Assembly: GCA_930367215.1 (NCBI GenBank)
Contig: OV884058.1
Coordinates: 166,514,478 to 166,578,477, forward strand
Source: Pollenia angustigena
Taxonomy: Eukaryota; Arthropoda; Insecta; Diptera; Polleniidae
Length of the DNA stretch: 64,000 bases
Reading direction: 5' to 3'
Shown here: positions 22,082 through 37,300 of the stretch, in pieces
Layout: each line of letters starts with the position of its first letter
Position numbering within the stretch: position 1 is the stretch's first letter
Made by a program: the position numbers and the translations under genes
The notes under the pieces: model-generated
What the model saw: the letters and a program-made list of their open reading frames with translations, nothing else
What the model was told of the DNA's origin: nothing
Databases searched by the model: none

Positions 22082-23349
22082 GTACTACAATTATAATTTG
22101 CTACCATTTCACAAATTTAATTTATTTTTCCCACAATTTGCTTTGTTTTCTTTTTTGCTTTTTCTTTCAATTAACAACCAAATTTGATGATTTATATTAA
22201 CAATAATTGTCAACGAAAGTGGACTAACAATTATTGCAACATAAATTGCCAGCAATAAATATGTATAAACAATTTCTGCCTACATTAAAGGTAACATCAT
22301 TTTGACATTTACTGCAATATCTGTCGCAATAATTATCTCTGGTATATACTACGTTTATACGCACCACTTATTCGCAAATAAAAATATTGCAAGTAGAGAA
22401 TATTGCCGCATAAACAGTGAATTAAATTTTTATTTGCGAATAGCTAACTCATGAAAACAATTCCTGATTAACGACACTATTTGCAAATAAGATTTTAAGC
22501 ATTGCCACACTTTTAACCGTTTTACGTTTTTATTTCGATGTGGCACATTCATATGACAACAAAAGTAAAATTAAATAAAAAATGAGCAAATAAAGTTAAA
22601 AATACACAATAATTGTTGATCTTTTTCATTTAAAAAATAAAAAGTTTATATACATTCAGTGCTACTAAATGAATAAATTTTCCATCTGGTATCGCTTAGA
22701 AATAAGAATTTTCATTAAGAAATAGACATATAAACAGTAAGTTAGTTAATCGCAAATAATTTTTATTCGCGAATAGGCTACGTATAAACGTAGTAATAGA
22801 CGGGCAGTTACAATAATTGCAACATAAATTGTCGGAAATAAATATGTACATAAAAGTGCTGTCTACATTAAAGATGACATAATTTTTTTTTTTTTTACTT
22901 TCAAAATATGTTGCAATATTTATCTATCTGCCCGTCTATACCAGAGATAATTATTGCGACATATATTGCAGTAAGTGCCGGTTCACACACATCAAGTTTG
23001 ACTCGTCAAGTCTTGAGCTTTTAGGAGAGAAGGGAAAAGAGGATGCCATTTCTTTTCCCCTCTCTCCTAAAAATTCAAGACTTGACGGGTCAAACTTGAC
23101 GTGCGTGAACCGGCACTAAATGTCAAAATTATGTTATCTTTAATGTAGACAGCAATTTTTTGTACATATTTATTGCCGACAATTTATGTTGCAATAATTG
23201 TTAGTCTATTTTCGTTGACAATTATTGCTAACATAAAACGTCAAATTTGGTTGTCAGTTGAGAAAAAAAGCAAAAAAGAAAAACATAAAAGCAAATTGTG
23301 TGAGAAAGAAATTAAATTTGTGAAATGGTAGCAAACTATAATTGTAGTA
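22082..23349. mobile_element. palindromic element with nested MITEs
   Basis: Arms at about 22082-22343 and 22940-23349 are inverted copies starting TACTACAATTATA. The words CAATAATTGTCAACGAAA and ATTATTGCAACATAAATT recur in both. The centre holds a ~450-bp MITE with ends CTACGTTTATACG (about 22349-22794) and a segment between GACGGGCAG words (22799-22940). The right arm holds the MITE at 22975-23116. Confidence 0.7.
22975..23116. mobile_element. 142-bp MITE, TAA target duplication
   Basis: The almost fully palindromic element has ends GTGCCGGTTCACACAC. The left arm of the host palindrome preserves the empty site (a single TAA in GCAGTAAATGTC), so the TSD is directly demonstrated. A second 142-bp copy lies at 44800-44941 between TTA triplets. 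Confidence 0.9.
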
Positions 23350-23394
23350 AAAGAATTAAATTAAAGAATTTAATAAACACTAAAATAAAATTAC

Positions 23395-24740
23395 AACAAT
23401 TATTTTTATTAAAATAATTTTTTTCTTATTCGAACTTTATTATTTAAATTTATATAAATTTGTTTAAGTTTGAGTTCTTTTTTATATAAAACTAGCTGAG
23501 CCGGTCCGCGTTGCTGGCCCTAAGCAAACATTATTACCAGACGATTTAATTTTAGCTTTAAACGAAATTTACGGCCTTTAAAATTTTCCTTCCGTAAAAA
23601 CCTAAGAGACGATTTTAAAGAAAAAATCATCCAAATCGGTCAAGCCGTTCTCAAGTTATGCGCTTAATAGAAAAAGTGGGCGTAAAAATAGGCGTGATAC
23701 ATTTTTCTTTCGATGAAAACGTAAAATGGAGTAATACGAACATTTAAAAGAAAAATTTGTCAAATCGATGGAGCCGGTTTTTGATTTCAGGTAAATCGAA
23801 AAAAGTGTGCGGGGCAAACTTTTCTTTCCGTAAAAACCTAAGTTGAACCATGGTAATCATTTTAAAGAAAAAATCGTTTAAATCGGTCAAGCCGTTCTCA
23901 ACTTATGCGCCTAATAGAAAAAGTGGGCGTAAAAGAAGGCGTGATAAATTTTTCTTTCGATTAAAACTTAAAATGGATTAATGCGAACATTTGAAAGAAA
24001 AATTTGTCAAATCGATGGAGCCGTTTTCTGATTTAAGGTAATTCGAAAAAAGTGGGCGTAAAAGTGGGCGGGGCAACATTTTCTTTCCGCAAAACCTTAG
24101 TTAGACCATAGCGATAGTTTTAAAGAAAAAATCGTTCAAATCGGTCAAGCCGTTCGCCAGTAATGCGCTTAATAGAAAAAGTGGGCGTAAAAGTAGGCGT
24201 GGTAAATTTTTCTTTCGATGAAAAGTTAAAGTTGATTACTACGAACATTTGAAAGAAAAATTAGTCAACTCGATGGAGCCGTTTTCTGATTTTAGGTAAA
24301 TTGAAAAAAGTGGGCGTAAAAGTAGGCGGGGCAAAATTTTCTTTCCGCAAAAACCTAAGTTGGACCATGGCGATCATTTTAAAGAAAAAATCGTTCAAAT
24401 CGGTCAAGCCGTTCTCAAGTTATGGATTTTGCCACGCCCCTCCGCCCCCAGATAGACCGATTTTGGATTTCAAAATCAACTAACCATCATCACTCCTCCC
24501 TGTACCTTCCCTAAAAATTTTATGGCAATCGGTCGAGCCGTTCTCGAGTTATGGAGTGACAATCAAAATGTACACTTCTTTTTATATATATAGATTATAA
24601 ATTTTTTTTTTTTTTTTGTTAAAGTAAAATAAATATTTTTATATAAAAAAGAACTCAAGCTTGAACAAATTATTATACATTTTAATAATAAATTCGAATA
24701 AGAAAGAATTTGTATCAATAAAAATAATTTTTGCAAGATA
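23395..24740. repeat. inverted ~100-bp arms around an inserted repeat
   Basis: Arms at about 23395-23500 and 24640-24740 are inverted copies that share TTGAGTTCTTTTTTATATAAA and a TTATTCGAA word. The repeat unit of the next entry lies between them. Confidence 0.6.
23500..24600. repeat. interspersed element with ~250-bp internal tandem repeats
   Basis: It begins ACTAGCTGAGCCGGTCCGCG, a start like those of a common insect repeat (compare 38381). Four units are anchored by GCCGTTC at 23644, 23891, 24149 and 24408 (247-259 bp apart). Each has a TCGGTCAAGCCGTTC phrase and an AAAAAGTGGGCGTAAAA phrase. It ends near TATATATAGATT. The class is not known to me. Confidence 0.7.
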
Positions 24741-25317
24741 GCGCCAGTTTTTACACTGCACCTTTTTCCTTGATTTTTTTAAATTATGAGTTAACATAAA
24801 TACGTTTTCCCATGCCCTTGACATAAGCTGAGCAATAAGAAATATTGCTTTGTTATTGCCAACTGGCTGAGATATTTATCTTTAGTGTAGACCTAGGGTA
24901 TGGTTTAGACGGACAGTATCGAACGGTTATTTTATGTAGAAATTGAAACAGTCTGGCAACTGAAATATCAACAACTGACGTGTCCCCACCAGTACTGATT
25001 ACTTTTACTTTGCAATTTCACCATGGTCATATACCAATTACAGCAATTAACAAACACAAAGCCACAATTATTAAAAAAAATAATACACAAGAAAAAAACA
25101 TCTAGAAGCAAATAAGTTTATAACAAGTGAAGAAAAAAAAATTTAGAAATTTTGAAGAAAAATTATTAAAAACTAAATATTTTGAAAAGGAATTTATAAT
25201 CAAATATTAATGACAATTGAAAAAAAATTTAGTATTGTAAATTATCTCTAAATAAAATTTCTGTTTATAAAAAATTCAATTCTTTTGCTTAAAAAGAAAC
25301 CAGCCAAAGATCAAATC
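24741..25317. other. upstream region and 5'UTR of BI-1
   Basis: AT-rich sequence precedes the BI-1 start codon. The 5'UTR likely begins somewhere after about 25000; I see no clear TATA box or initiator. No repeat is recognised in 24900-25317. Confidence 0.35.
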
Positions 25318-28300
25318 ATGGCAACAATGACGGATAGATTTAATCAGTTTTTAAATGGACTTAACGATAAATAGTAAGTACAAAGTTTAACTTCGTAATA
25401 AATATTTTGTTCATGTTTTTTTATTTTTAAAATAAACTTTTGGAGTTGATAATCTGTTTCTTTTTTTTGGGGTTTTCATTTCTATTACTGAATTTACACG
25501 ATAATTTGTTAGACGCCTTTAAGTTCTGCCTTGTTTGTTTTAAATGTCGAAGGAATATAGATTTTATGTTAATGTAAAAAATATCGTATCAATAAATTTT
25601 AAATGGTTGTCAATTGTAAAAAAATATGGCTATTACATGGTCCTTGGGCTATGGTATTAATTACAGTAAAACTGCGGTGTAACAAACTTCGTTATAACCA
25701 GGGAAACCGTCAATATGGAATTGCATGTTTTCCATTGTGTGACCAATCCGTTTCACCCTTTTTATGAATTTTATAAGCATATTTTAGCCAAAAGAGCATT
25801 TTTGTATAGAGCATATTCGACCTTTTTGAAGCATATTATCATAATTAAAATATTTTGTAAATTCTTACAAGTGCTTTTGCAGCGAAATTTTTTTTTAATT
25901 CTTTGTTTTGAAACGTGTTGCTTCAATTTTTATATTCACTCTTCATAATGCTCTATTGCAACATATCTCAAAAAAATCAAAAATGTTAAGTTACTTAAGC
26001 ATGTGTTCCTTAATACCTTCTTTATATACTGAACCGAAGTTATAGCATAATATAATTTAATTAATCTGTATAGGTATAAAGGTACATTTTAAAAACTTAA
26101 TTCGCATTTTGCCAAGTTTGATTTTTTTTGTGATATGATATTGTTGCAATAATATGGTCATTTCCATGTCATCGTATGCCATTTTATCGTATCCTTTTGT
26201 ATGCCTTCAGAGAGGTAGAGATTTTGCAAAAATCGTAGTAACTGAAAAAAATTGTATCATGATTCATTTAGAGGTTACTAGGTATAAATTAGAGGTCTGC
26301 AACGAGTAACTTTTTTCTTCATATGTGAAACTCGCTGTCGTATTTATTTGTTCTCTTGCTTAACGCGCAAAAAGTGAAGAGAAGTGATTGTTGTTTTTAT
26401 AAATAGTAACATGCAGCAGCCGAAGATGAAATATGTTCCGAAAAAAAGGAACATATAAAAATGGGTACAACGAAAAAGAAGTACCTATAAAATTATGTTC
26501 ACTTCATGTGGTACTTGTAGTATTACGCAGTAAAGCTGGAATATGTGTAATGAGAGTCTAATTATTAGACAAACATTTCATAGCTAAAACTCTTACATTT
26601 TAATTAAGCTATCTAACCCTTTTGTAATTATATTTAACTTTAATATATTTTTAATTTTTATATAATACATTCATATATTAATTTATTTACAATTGTTAGT
26701 AGAAATTTGTAATTGATTATGGCCTTTAAAGGCTAGGTTATACGTAATGTAAAAATAAAATAAATAAATAAATATTTTTTCATATACATACATACAAGTA
26801 AATATTATTGCAAATAAATTTCACTTTTAAATATTTATAATTAAATAAAAATCTAAATGATCTAAATAAATAAATTTATGTATAAACATACCTCATTTAT
26901 TTCCATTTTTTTTTTTTATTAAACTTAACAGTTAAAAAAGACAATATTTTTTGTTTTTAATGTTTGCAAAACTTCACGTGGTACTGATGGTACCTATTGA
27001 AGTTTGGCTGTCGCATGATACTCGACCGTTCGTTTTATGAATGGTCAAGTGTGAGAGAAAAACGAACAAGTGGTTAGCAAGCACAAACAAAGTCGAGTAA
27101 CAACCAATAGTTACTCGCTAATTTTGTTGTTCTCAAAAACATGTACCATGTTTTTTATTATAGTTCGAGTAAGTGTTCATGCTTTGCTAGATCATATGTA
27201 CTTTTGAAGTACAAATCCATTTGTGCAGGCGTCTAGTATAAATGAATGAAAAATTATCACATTCGGAACCTTGTATTCCAAAATATCGATCAAAATTGGT
27301 GCATATCGTACGTGAAATAAAACGGAAGTGATTTTGTAGTGAAAATAATAAAATAAGAAAATCGGCGAAATGTTTTTATTTATTACATTAAACCTTATAT
27401 TTTTCCTTTATAATCCGACTTGGGACCCATGGTCAATCACGGCCGCCAGAACAGTACTATGCTTTTACGAGTCGAGAGGCGCGGATTAGGGTTTTATTTG
27501 AGAACCATGGTTACTTCAGAGAATTTTCTTAGAATTTTATGTATATTGCGTTTTTGCTATACGATTTTTCATTTTTTTTCATCCATACAAATCAACCCGC
27601 CCTTATATATACATACCTACTTATATAAAATTAAATTTTAATTTGTTTTTAGTGAACCTCATGTTCGTCACCATCTTGCTAAAGTTTATATGATGTTATG
27701 CGGTACTGCGGCCATAACAGCCACAGGATCCATGTTACAAATGAAAAATATTATTGATTTAGGCATGATAGCTGCTTTGGGTTCATTATTTCTTGTTTTG
27801 GGTCTACACTTCTATCGTGATAATGGTAAAAATTATTATAATCGTGTGGCTATGCTATATGCATTTGGTTTCTGCTCGGGACAAACAATGGGGCCACTTC
27901 TTAAATACGTTGTTAGCGTTAATCCATCCATAATAGTAACAGCATTAGTTGGAACTGTGGTAACATTTGCATCACTCTCGGTGGCAGCCCTTTTGGCAGA
28001 ACGTGGTCAATTTCTATTTTTGGGTGGAATTTTAGTCAGTGTTATCAATACAATGACCTTATTGAGCATTTTAAATATGTTTTTTAAATCGATGTTTGTA
28101 CAAATGGTAAGTTTTGTCGTTTTTTTCCTTTGTTATAATAAACTATATAATACTAAGGCCCGTTTTCACAACTTACCGATAGCTAAAGGTAAGATTTTAT
28201 CGGCAGTATAAAAAGTGTTTCATTATTACAACTTCACTTTTACCTACCAGGTAGGATTAGCCTTAATCTACTTTATCGTTAACTTTAGGTTAAAGTAAAG

Positions 28301-31300
28301 TTTTAATAATGGAACACTTTTTATAAGGCCATTTAAAGTCTACTTTAAGCTATCGGTAAGTTGTGAAAACGGGCCTAATAATGATAAATTTTTGTTAAAT
28401 GGTCATATTTTTTATTATATTTTTCTATTTTTTTATTTAAACTAAAGGGTCAACTTTACATTGGTGTTTTTGTAATGGCCGCATTTGTACTATTCGATAC
28501 ACAAAATATTATTGAAAAAGTTCGTATTGGTAACCGTGATGTTGTACAACATGCTTTGGACTTATTCTTTGACGTTTTAAGTATGTTTAGACGCTTACTC
28601 ATTATTTTGACACAAAAGGTAAGAATGTGAATGTTAAATCAACAAAATGTATCTTATTGGAATTGTTGATAAATTTTTTTATTAAATTTTGTAAATTGTT
28701 TCCCTTTATACTTCAAAGTGGGTAGTAAGGGTTTTTCTATGTTTGTCACTTTGTCATAAATAGATATTTGCTTCAAAATGAAAAAAAATTGCATGAATTG
28801 CAGCAATAGAAAAATAATTTTTTAAATCGCCAATAATGAATAAAAAATTGCTAAAACCAAAATAATTAAATATTTTCAAAATTACAACAGACCAAAAATA
28901 ATGATGATTTTCGATATTGAAATCAAACAAATAGTTGCTAATAATATCAGTACGTATAGTATCTGCTAGATACATACATAACATTTTGGATATATTAATG
29001 GTACCCTCTTATAATGAGGTTTTGAAAATGCAGTTATGTATTTCATTTCTTTAAGCATTTTATAACCCCATACCTAATACCACTAGTTGTAAAAAGTGTA
29101 CATATATGTACTAAGTTTGTCATTTTGTGTGAAACTTTTTTATTATTCATTTAAAAGTCCATAAAGTATATATATTATGGGTCCTTGAGTGGATTGAGCC
29201 CTTTCCGTCTGTCTGTCCGTCTGTTGAAATCACACTCACTTTTGACCGAATTAAAAGAACAGAACATTATTCGTGTCATATTGTTTCTAGTTCTCCTAAA
29301 CAATTTTTAAATGAAATCCAGCACAATGGTTCAGTAGGATAAGAGTTAATAATCAAAATGTGGAACAACCAACCTAAAAAATGTATAGTTTTGTTAAAAA
29401 AAAGCTAGCATAAATAGTGGCAAGAGATTTTGAACAAATTCGTTCTATATGACTAGAAATCATGCCACCAAATTTCAGTCCATAATTTACCATTGGCCCC
29501 ATATAAAGCCGACTCTCGAAAAACACTGTTACCCGTAACGAATAATACCATTATAAAAACATTTGGTCAGTCATAGTTTTATAAGACTAAGTCCTTCTAA
29601 AAATCACAATTTAAGTGCTTTCCCAATATATTTCTCTTTTTGTCACGTCACCTAGCAATTATTCTTGTATTTTAGAACCACGTTGTTCAAATTTTTCCTC
29701 TTTTTCACTTAATGAAAACCTATAGGCAGGCAGAAATTACGACTCTTCTAAATATTATGTACCGCCACAACCCTGTAAATAGAAAATTGTGACTCTACCA
29801 AAAATATGGTACCATCACAACACTGTAGATACAAAATTACAACCTTAGTTATACCCACATTGGTCCTAGACCCACCTTACGATGTCCGTCCGGCTGGCTG
29901 GCAGGCTGGCTGGCTGGCTGTCCATGTAACCTTGTGCGCAAAGTACAGGTCGCAATTTTGGAGATAATTTGATGAAATTTGGGTCATAGGTTCTTATTGG
30001 CACAAGGACCAAGCCTAATCGTAGGACCACGAGGGAAGATAGGGGGAAATTTCTTCCTCTCAGAAACTATCAAACCCATTTCAATGAAATTTAAAACATA
30101 GATAGAACCATATCTATATGGACACAAAATGCATGCATTTTTTTTAAAAATAGGACCACGAGGGGATATAGGGGTAATATCTGCCTCTCAAACCAATTTT
30201 AATGAAATTTAAAACATAGATAGATCCATATCTATATGGACACATTAGCTATACAGTTTTTCAAAAATAGGACCACAAGGGGATGTAGGGGGCAATTTAT
30301 GCCTCTCACAAACTTTCAAACCGATTTTCATGAAGTTTATAAGCATAAATAAATCTATATTTATATGGACACATAAGCATGATGTGTTTTTAAATACTGT
30401 GGTGTAGGGTATCATATGGTCGGGCTTGACCGACTATACTTTCTTACTTGTTTTTTAATACCGTTTTAAATATTATTCACCACCGGTACAACACCCTAAA
30501 TACAAAAATACGACTTTAGTTTTTAAAAGTCGTATTTAACATAAAACTATACCGCTACAACACTGTATATACAAGAATTAAACCTTTATTCCCTAATATC
30601 GTGTTTATAATAATTCTATACCGCTACAACGCTGTATATACACAAATTTAGTCTTATTAATTTAATAGAGTCGTATTAAAATAAAAACACACAAAAACTA
30701 TTTTAGGTTAGAAAATATACAAATTTTTGCTTGTTTATTTAGCGAATTTATATTTGTAAAAATATTGAAAATAAGAGTCGGAAGATGGTTGTGACTACGT
30801 TGTAAATTCGTGACTCCAACATTGTAAATTTGAATTAACAGTACTGTGACAACACTAAAAAGAAGAGTCGGAAGACGCACATTTGGCGTTATCATTTTAA
30901 TATTGTAACAACATTTTAAATTTGGTTAACAGTACGTTGCATTGATGTTGATAGTACCCCCTGCAATGTCGGCACAGCGTCGTGGTAATTGTCTTTTTCT
31001 GCCTGGGTAGGTTAAGAAAAAAAAATGAAAACAAAAACAAATTTATATTTAAGTTTTAGCGAAATTTTTTTCCTCCGTAACGATCTCTAGCTTCAGCCAG
31101 CCTGCGGCTTAATATTGATAAAATTGTGGACTCGGTTTCCGATGAAAACTGTTTCAGTAAACAAGTTAGAGTGCTATATTCGGCTGTGCCGAATCTTTGA
31201 TACCCTCCACCGACAGTTCGAATGTTTAAGGAGTAATATCTGTATGATGTTATTATTATCTTAAACTGTGACGATTTGTTATCATTTATGGTTTTATGTG

Positions 31301-34300
31301 TACTAAACTGTTTTCCGGAAGTAGGGTCTCTATGGGGTATAGGGTAAATTATGTACCGATCTTCACGAAATTTCACAGTATCATTTATAGTCCTATAAAA
31401 CTTATGATTGCATTATTTTCTACGGTTTTAGGCGTACTAAACTGTTTTCCGGTAGTAGGGTTTATATGGGGCCTAAGGTAAATTATGGACCGATCGTCAC
31501 GAAATCTCACAGTGTTATTTCTAGGCCTAAAAAACTAAAAAACGTACCAAATTTTGTTACGCTAGCGTTATTGTTTTACGGTTTTATGCATACTAAACTG
31601 TTTTCCGGAAGTAGTGTTTATATGGGGCTTAGGGTAAATTATGGACGGATCTTCACGAAATTTAACAGCGTGATTTGCAGACAAATAAAACAAATTTTTG
31701 CAAAATGTTATCTCATTCCGTGCCTTGTTCCAGCATTTATGTTATTTTTTGTAACAAAATTATCAATTTTTTTAGGTGGTGGTTCCACATTTTGATTCAT
31801 ATGTAGCTCTGGTCCTACTGAACCGATTTTGCTGGATTTCAATCCCAAACTGCTTAGGATAACTACAAGCAATTTGGCACCAAGTTTGTTCATTTCTTTT
31901 GAGTTGTTCGAAAGTGAGCGAGTTTTCAACAGACGGACAGACAGACGGACATGGCTAAATCGACTTAGGATTACTCAAGGACCCAGAATATATACACTTT
32001 ATGGGGTCTGAGATGAATAATAAAAAAGTTTCACACGGAATGACAAACTTAATATACACTCTTCACAACTAATTGTGGTGGAGGGTATAAAAATCTGAAA
32101 AAAATTTAGCAAATGTTAAAAAGATAATTTACATTATCTATATATAAATCAGCAAAGACAAAACAGTTAAAACTCTTTCTTCCTACATGCAATGTCCTCA
32201 GTGGAATACAATTTACAAAGGAGATTTTATGATACTTTTTTGTTTTTCAATTAATATTTTCCCAGATCCTACCTATCCTCTTAAGTCTCTCCTGAGTACC
32301 TTCCCCATGACAGCGTGCTGTCCAGAAAAACTCCTAGATGCACCAACTCTGTCTTTTCCGGATTAACTCACAGTCCCCTATCACTCCCCCATGCTGACAG
32401 TTCAGCTAGCGCCCCTTGCATGACTTCGCTTGTTGTCGGCAAAAACTTGCCCTATACCAATATCACTACATCATCCGCGTAGGCCACGACTCTGACCCAT
32501 CCTGTCATAAAGTACCCCTAGTCACCAGTTTCCTTTAGCGTTCGTTTCCCCAGTCCGAGTGAATAACATTGCTGCTAAGCATCATAGTTATCCATTCGAC
32601 CAAGAAAAACGGAATCCCTAGATCAACCAGTACCTGCCTAATTACCTCTATCTTTAAATTGTTAAATACACCATAGAGGGCGCCAAGGTGTATTCCTTGC
32701 TACGCAATCCCCGCTCTACGTAACCAATCACATCATGAAGTGCACTCTTAACAGATCTACCCTTGCGATAGGTGTGTTGAGGGCCGCCGATTACGGCGTC
32801 AATCCTCTTCCTCAGATGTAGATCAATCAATCTTTCCAACGTCTTACAAAGAAAAGACGATAAGCTGATTGGTCTAAAATCCTTGGGTTAAGAGTGACCG
32901 GTTTTACCCGCCTTGGGTATAAAAACTACCCTGACCTCCCTCCACCCTCTAGGAATGTACCCGTTTAGCACACATATCCTAAACAGAAAACAACAGGAGT
33001 GATTATTTCCCGATATTCTGTAACATCGCCTGAATGATTTGTCCGGTCGCTGAATAAATCCCGGGACTACCGAGTCTTTGGATAAAATTCTCCTGAACCT
33101 GGACATCTCATTTACAGAATCAACTGACTCGTTAAACTTAATTCAGGAGTCCCTTTTCGCCCTTCCCTATGCGTATACTTCGTCCTATTGAACAACCTTC
33201 TGACAGTGGACCTTTGAGTCCTCAACTCGTCTGTCCACCATCTTGGAAAGTTCAACGGACAGGATTGCTCATAGCTACTGGTCAATACCTTCGTGAAGGT
33301 GCTCACCCGTTGCTCCATACCGGTCGGAGTCGACCTCCAGTCGTGTGTAACTCTAAGGTTACTTTACACCAATCCCGAAAAAGAAACGCTTCTCGTATTC
33401 CTATACGGCGCCTTTTCGAGCTTTCAAACATTAGATTAAAGGACAGACGACTATGGTCAGAGAAGAAAAAACCCAAAGTCACTCTCCTCTAATTCCCTAT
33501 AGTTCGTCAGTGTAATATCTATCACTGCCTCTCTATTCCTAGTTCTGAACGTTGGCGCATTCCCCCTGTTACAGATAAAAAGATAAATCAAACAAAGACT
33601 CACCTCTTTTGTTGATGTCGGCATTTCCTTATTGGGTATTGTGTGCATTGGCGTCACAACCTAGTACCAGCCTCGAGCCGCTTCTGCCTGCGTACTCCAC
33701 CAACTCTCGCACTTTTTCACCAGGTGGATCGATAGCCTCGCATGGCAAGTATACCGATGCTAGTGCCAGGACCGTTTTGTCCTTGACTTCTCCTGTCGAA
33801 ACCGTGAGGTCTTCATTGCTAAAAGAATGAGAAATCATAAATTAATGCTCAACTTCGCCAATATACAATTCGTACCCAGTGAAGCTATCAACTTCCAGTA
33901 CGACCAAAGGTTTTATAAGTGGATTTATACATACAGTGACTATCGGCTTTAATGGCAACTTAGACGCGAGTGTAACATCCAATCTAGCTTCAGGACAAGC
34001 GCTGCCATACCTACAAATTGCGGCCTTTAAAAACACAAGTTTTTGATTGACAGTTTTGACACCTCTTGCCCAGTCAACCCCTTTGAACGATACTTCGTCC
34101 GGCCTTCCTTTCACGCTAAAGACTTCGTCGAGTAGTTTATCTAGCACCTGCCATCTCTCGACACTGATTCTTTCATCAGGCTCCATACGATCAATGAGAG
34201 CCGCCAGAATATCGTCCTTACACGTCGACTCCTTTAGTTTCTCTGACGTGGAGGGTTGGTCCTCTCTGGAGCCAGTCCTCTTAATGATCTTGCGAGGATC

Positions 34301-37300
34301 TTTAAGATAGCTGACCAGTACCCTTAGCCGCTGGGGATTTATTGGGGCCCTTAGCAGAGCTCTGTCGGTGAGCACCCTGTAACAATTTCTTTACTGACTC
34401 CTTTTTGGGAGTGACTGCCGGAGTTATCAAGACATTTCCAGTCCTCTTCGAGCGACAAGTAGTGGCTAATTCGTTCACAGGCCTAGCTCCCTTAACTGTG
34501 ACCATACTGTTACAATTTAGAGGACCAGGTGTTAAATTTTTACCCTCTTTTCGGTTATTCGCTTCTTTATTAAAAGATTCAAAAGCAAAGGGTGCTGAGG
34601 ATTCGTGTTGTTTGATTTGATTTTTGATTTTGATTCCTTAATAGCCCTTGCTGTGTATCCCGCAGAATAGGGAAGCACCGGCAGACCGTTGATTCGTTCG
34701 AATTCAGCGACGTTCTTTCGGTGCTTTCTCAGCAAGTGCCTATCCCATCGTGCAGTGTGAAACCTTTCCTGGCTATCTTTTTTAGCAAGGCTAAGGAGAC
34801 TCTCACACCACTCTTGGCTTTTTATAGCTCGTTCGGCTTCCTGATGTGACCTGTTCTGTCGCATGCTGCGAACAACGAGCTTTGATACTCGCCAATCCGG
34901 TCTTCATTCCAAGTGTGACTTCATAAGCCGATGGTCCAGCCCTTTGGTCCTGATCATGAGACGAAATCATTGGAATTTCGAGCTTATCATCAAAATACGA
35001 GACGTCTCTGTCAGTTCCTTCATTTACTGACTCCTGTACCAGATATCTCTGTGAATGCTCAGCAAGTCGGCGTCTGAATCTGACATCGAACCTGCTGAGT
35101 TGTCAGTGATATTCCCTGCTCCTAATGGTATGTCCTTCTGTTATAAATTTGTCCAGTTTTTGGTCCGACGAATCTGATCTTATAAAAAAAGGACCATCGC
35201 GCGCAGTGTCGGCTTTCAAGAACTAGGCTAGAATTACAACTGACCATTGCCATCGGTGCAGGGGCCAAATCACCGCATTCGAAATCGAGTTCATGTTCGT
35301 GTAGAGAAAAATTTGCGATCGAAATTTATATTTCCTACTACTACTTTTTACATTGCTGTAAGCATATGACAATAAGAAAAACAAAACAAAAAAGGAAAAC
35401 AAAATAAATAAATTTGTGATAAATTGTGAAAAAAAAATCAGAAAACTTGAAATAAAAATGGATCCAATTGTTTTTTGTATTCCTCGCCATCAGAATCGGA
35501 GGATGAGTCAAATATTGTCATTATGAGAACAAATATTCGTGACAAAAGCAATCCTTTTCATTGCCTGAAGTTGAGTAAGTTGTGCCTTTTGAAGTTGTGC
35601 TAGATTTAAAAGACGTTTTCGGCTGTCTAAAGAAGCTTTAAAATATGTTTATGTAGCTTGCCGCTACTTTAACCCTTTTGGCCAGTGGCAGCTTTCAGCA
35701 TAATGCCGGGAATGATTTACTTGGATTAGCACGAAGTATATTGTGTAAAATTGTGAAAAACGTAACAAACGAAATACAAAACAAATTGTGTCACAAAATG
35801 ATAAAGTTTGTACCAAATCAATCTGAGAAGTGTATGGAATATTTTATGGACAAGTTCAAAATCCTGGGATTTCTCCGTCTTGATGTTTACTTTCCCTAAA
35901 AACATTTAAAATTATATTTTTTTAACTAATTTTGAGAAAATAATAGAAAAATACTTACGTTTTTATTAATTTATTCTATTACTAATTCGTTTTGATTTCT
36001 TTGTTTTACACCAAAAAGGTAGTGTTTGTTTGTTTGTTTTCGATAATAGATTACCAATCGAGTACAAATTCGAGTAAATACGTTTCGATAACGATTGCCG
36101 TGATCCACGTAAACTACATTTCGATGAAGAAGTACTCGATTTCGGATGCTGTGATTTGGCCCCAGTTTCTTTAACTACTAACTAGTCATTCAGGTCCTCG
36201 GCATTGCTATCAACCACCTTGACCTTAAAATTGGGGGATGTGGGGAAAAGGGGGTAGACAGGATTATAGGTAATGGGGGTTGGCTTAGGGGATGGATGGA
36301 TAACCCTTGGTGATACTGGCCTTAAAGCTTATGCTTTTCAACTTGTGCCGCCTAGACTACACCGATTCAAGTTTTAAGACATACACTACAGCCGGCAATT
36401 ATTTTCCAGTGCCCATGTTCCGTAACTCTCGCGTGTAGAAACTTTTCGATTGAAATGTGTGAAATGAAACAAAAATGCCAAATATTGAAACAAACAGGGG
36501 AACAAAAAATCAAAATGTAAAAAAATTAAACATATTCTGCTTTGATTTTTTATATTTTAGTTAAGTTTTATATTTGTTCACACAAAATAACTATTTTTAA
36601 ATAACTATATTTAAGCTTTTTTTAAATTTGTTTAGTTTATACACAATACGTTTAGCTGAACTTGCGCTGCAACATTCACGTTTGACATATTTTAAAAAGT
36701 GAACTGTCTTATAGGCTTTTTACACTGATCAACATCTAACATCTACCATCAAAGATGTAGAAAATGTGAAACACTCATTTACATTGCTCACATCTAACAT
36801 CTACCATCAAACAAAAATGTCACCATTTTGAAAAAAAAAAAAATTTTAAATTAAAAATGTTTTTTCTCACAAAAGTGCCAAAATTTAAAAAGAAAACTCA
36901 AAAATGTATTTGAAGTTCAATTTGTTTAAAAATATAAAAAATACTTAACAAAAAACATTGCAATAAAAGAGAAAACTTGACAAATGGTAACTCTTCTTTC
37001 AAAACAAACTTCTTTTTGTCAGTGATGCCATAATAATAATAGAACTTATTGTCACTAAAATAATCGAAAAATGTAGAATGGAATAAAATGAGATAGGAAC
37101 ATCTTTAAAGATGTTGGTTTTTAGCCCTATGTATTTCTTATGGAAAGATGTTAACATCTTCGCAAATGGTGGCAAATTGATGTTAGATGTGGATCAGTGT
37201 AAAAAGGCTATTAACTACTGTCTGGACGCCTACGTCACGAAGACAGTTAGTAGTGTTTTCTTACTGTCTTGCCAGTACTGTCAAATGTAAGCGCTGTGTT

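Noticed and set aside
23600..24480. CRISPR-like array
   Set aside because: The units are ~250 bp and repeat throughout, without unique spacers, in a eukaryotic genome.
27690..28211. BI-1 exon 2 extended to 28211
   Set aside because: A good donor GTAAGT at 28107 and the family match in the next exon (28448) show that the exon ends at 28106.
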